A stretch of 22,057 nt of DNA from positions 1 through 22,057 of the forward strand of contig CAYTXQ010000010.1 of assembly GCA_964441535.1 (NCBI GenBank), read 5' to 3'. Shown in pieces: positions 21,851-22,057 of the stretch (within the stretch, counting starts at the first letter, position 1; each line of letters begins with the position of its first letter). The notes beneath the pieces were generated by a model. That model was not told the DNA's origin. It did not search any database and saw nothing but the letters and a program-made list of their open reading frames with translations. The DNA is from CAYNLX01 sp964441535 (GTDB taxonomy: Bacteria; Bacillota_I; Bacilli_A; RF39; UBA660). The translations under genes were made by a program, and so were the position numbers.

Positions 21851-22057
21851 TTAACTAGGATCATATATTACTGTTGCTGTACCATTCCAACCAGTAACAA
21901 GTTCCATTCCTATTGAATCAGCTCTTTTTACTGTTATTGTTGTTAAATTTGGATTATAAGCAAATGCATAATATTCTATTGTTTCTACTTTTGAAGGTAT
22001 TGTTAAAGATCCTGTTAGATTATTACCACTAGAATCATATGCATATCCTATAAAAGC
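21851..22057 (-). CDS. C-terminal end of a BspA-like leucine-rich-repeat surface protein
   Basis: The last 68 residues of a protein whose start lies beyond the right edge. They contain one full BspA-type (LRR_5) repeat, LTGSLTIPSKVETIEYYAFAYNP followed by NLTTITVKR, after the end of a previous one (AFIGYAYD). They close with the characteristic terminal strand GWNGTATVIYD. Such proteins are secreted and common in gut Firmicutes, where they take part in adhesion. No LPXTG or other sorting signal follows; the protein ends four residues after the strand. A terminator follows directly. The family call is firm for the visible part. Confidence 0.85.
   Translation of the reverse strand, partial: AFIGYAYDSSGNNLTGSLTIPSKVETIEYYAFAYNPNLTTITVKRADSIGMELVTGWNGTATVIYDPS

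Overview
This window is about 22 kb of very AT-rich, densely packed bacterial chromosome. I read it as a low-GC Firmicute (Bacilli), probably an uncultured, reduced-genome gut lineage near Erysipelotrichales or the RF39-type Bacilli. The evidence is gene content and order, AT-rich codon use, sigma-A type promoters, strong AGGAGG-type ribosome binding sites, and endospore genes (spoIID, spoIIQ, spoIIR, spoIIIJ/yidC). TGA serves as a stop for two genes, so the standard bacterial code applies. The lineage name is inference; the Bacilli assignment is well supported. All genes but one lie on the minus strand.

Region 1 (1-4941, minus strand, read from high to low coordinates): a degenerate SGNH protein; rpmE (L31) with its own promoter and terminator; a decayed rhuM fragment; then rpiB-like, DUF1146, spoIID, spoIIQ and a small actin/MreB-like protein; and finally the start of an AgrA-type LytTR response regulator that runs off the left edge.

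Region 2 (4983-11985, minus strand): DUF1934 (ywiB), argS, rpoE, prfA, an L33-like zinc ribbon protein, prmC, spoIIR, mntP and murA. Regions 1 and 2 together keep the relative order of the Bacillus subtilis ywiB/argS to mbl segment, with most of its genes deleted.

Region 3 (12088-14004, plus strand): a class A penicillin-binding protein divergent from DUF1934/argS and convergent with parB.

Region 4 (14045-21587, minus strand): the classic origin-proximal block rpmH, rnpA, yidC/spoIIIJ, jag, mnmE, mnmG, rsmG and a ParB/Noc protein with a long low-complexity tail. soj/parA is not next to parB, and dnaA is not next to rpmH. The far side of rpmH instead holds about 260 bp with no clear gene and then the 3' end of a BspA-like leucine-rich-repeat protein.

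Functionally the window joins translation (L31, L34, RF1 and its methylase, ArgRS, RNase P protein, tRNA U34 and 16S rRNA modification), envelope work (MurA, PBP1, YidC, SpoIID/Q), forespore-mother cell signalling (SpoIIR, SpoIIQ) and chromosome segregation. I see no CRISPR array, tRNA, rRNA, insertion sequence or obvious novel defence system. The more unusual signals are several proteins with lost catalytic residues in the murA-to-mreB-like cluster, stop codons placed inside terminator hairpins, a probable AUU start for rnpA, a shortened L34 and the ParB tail.
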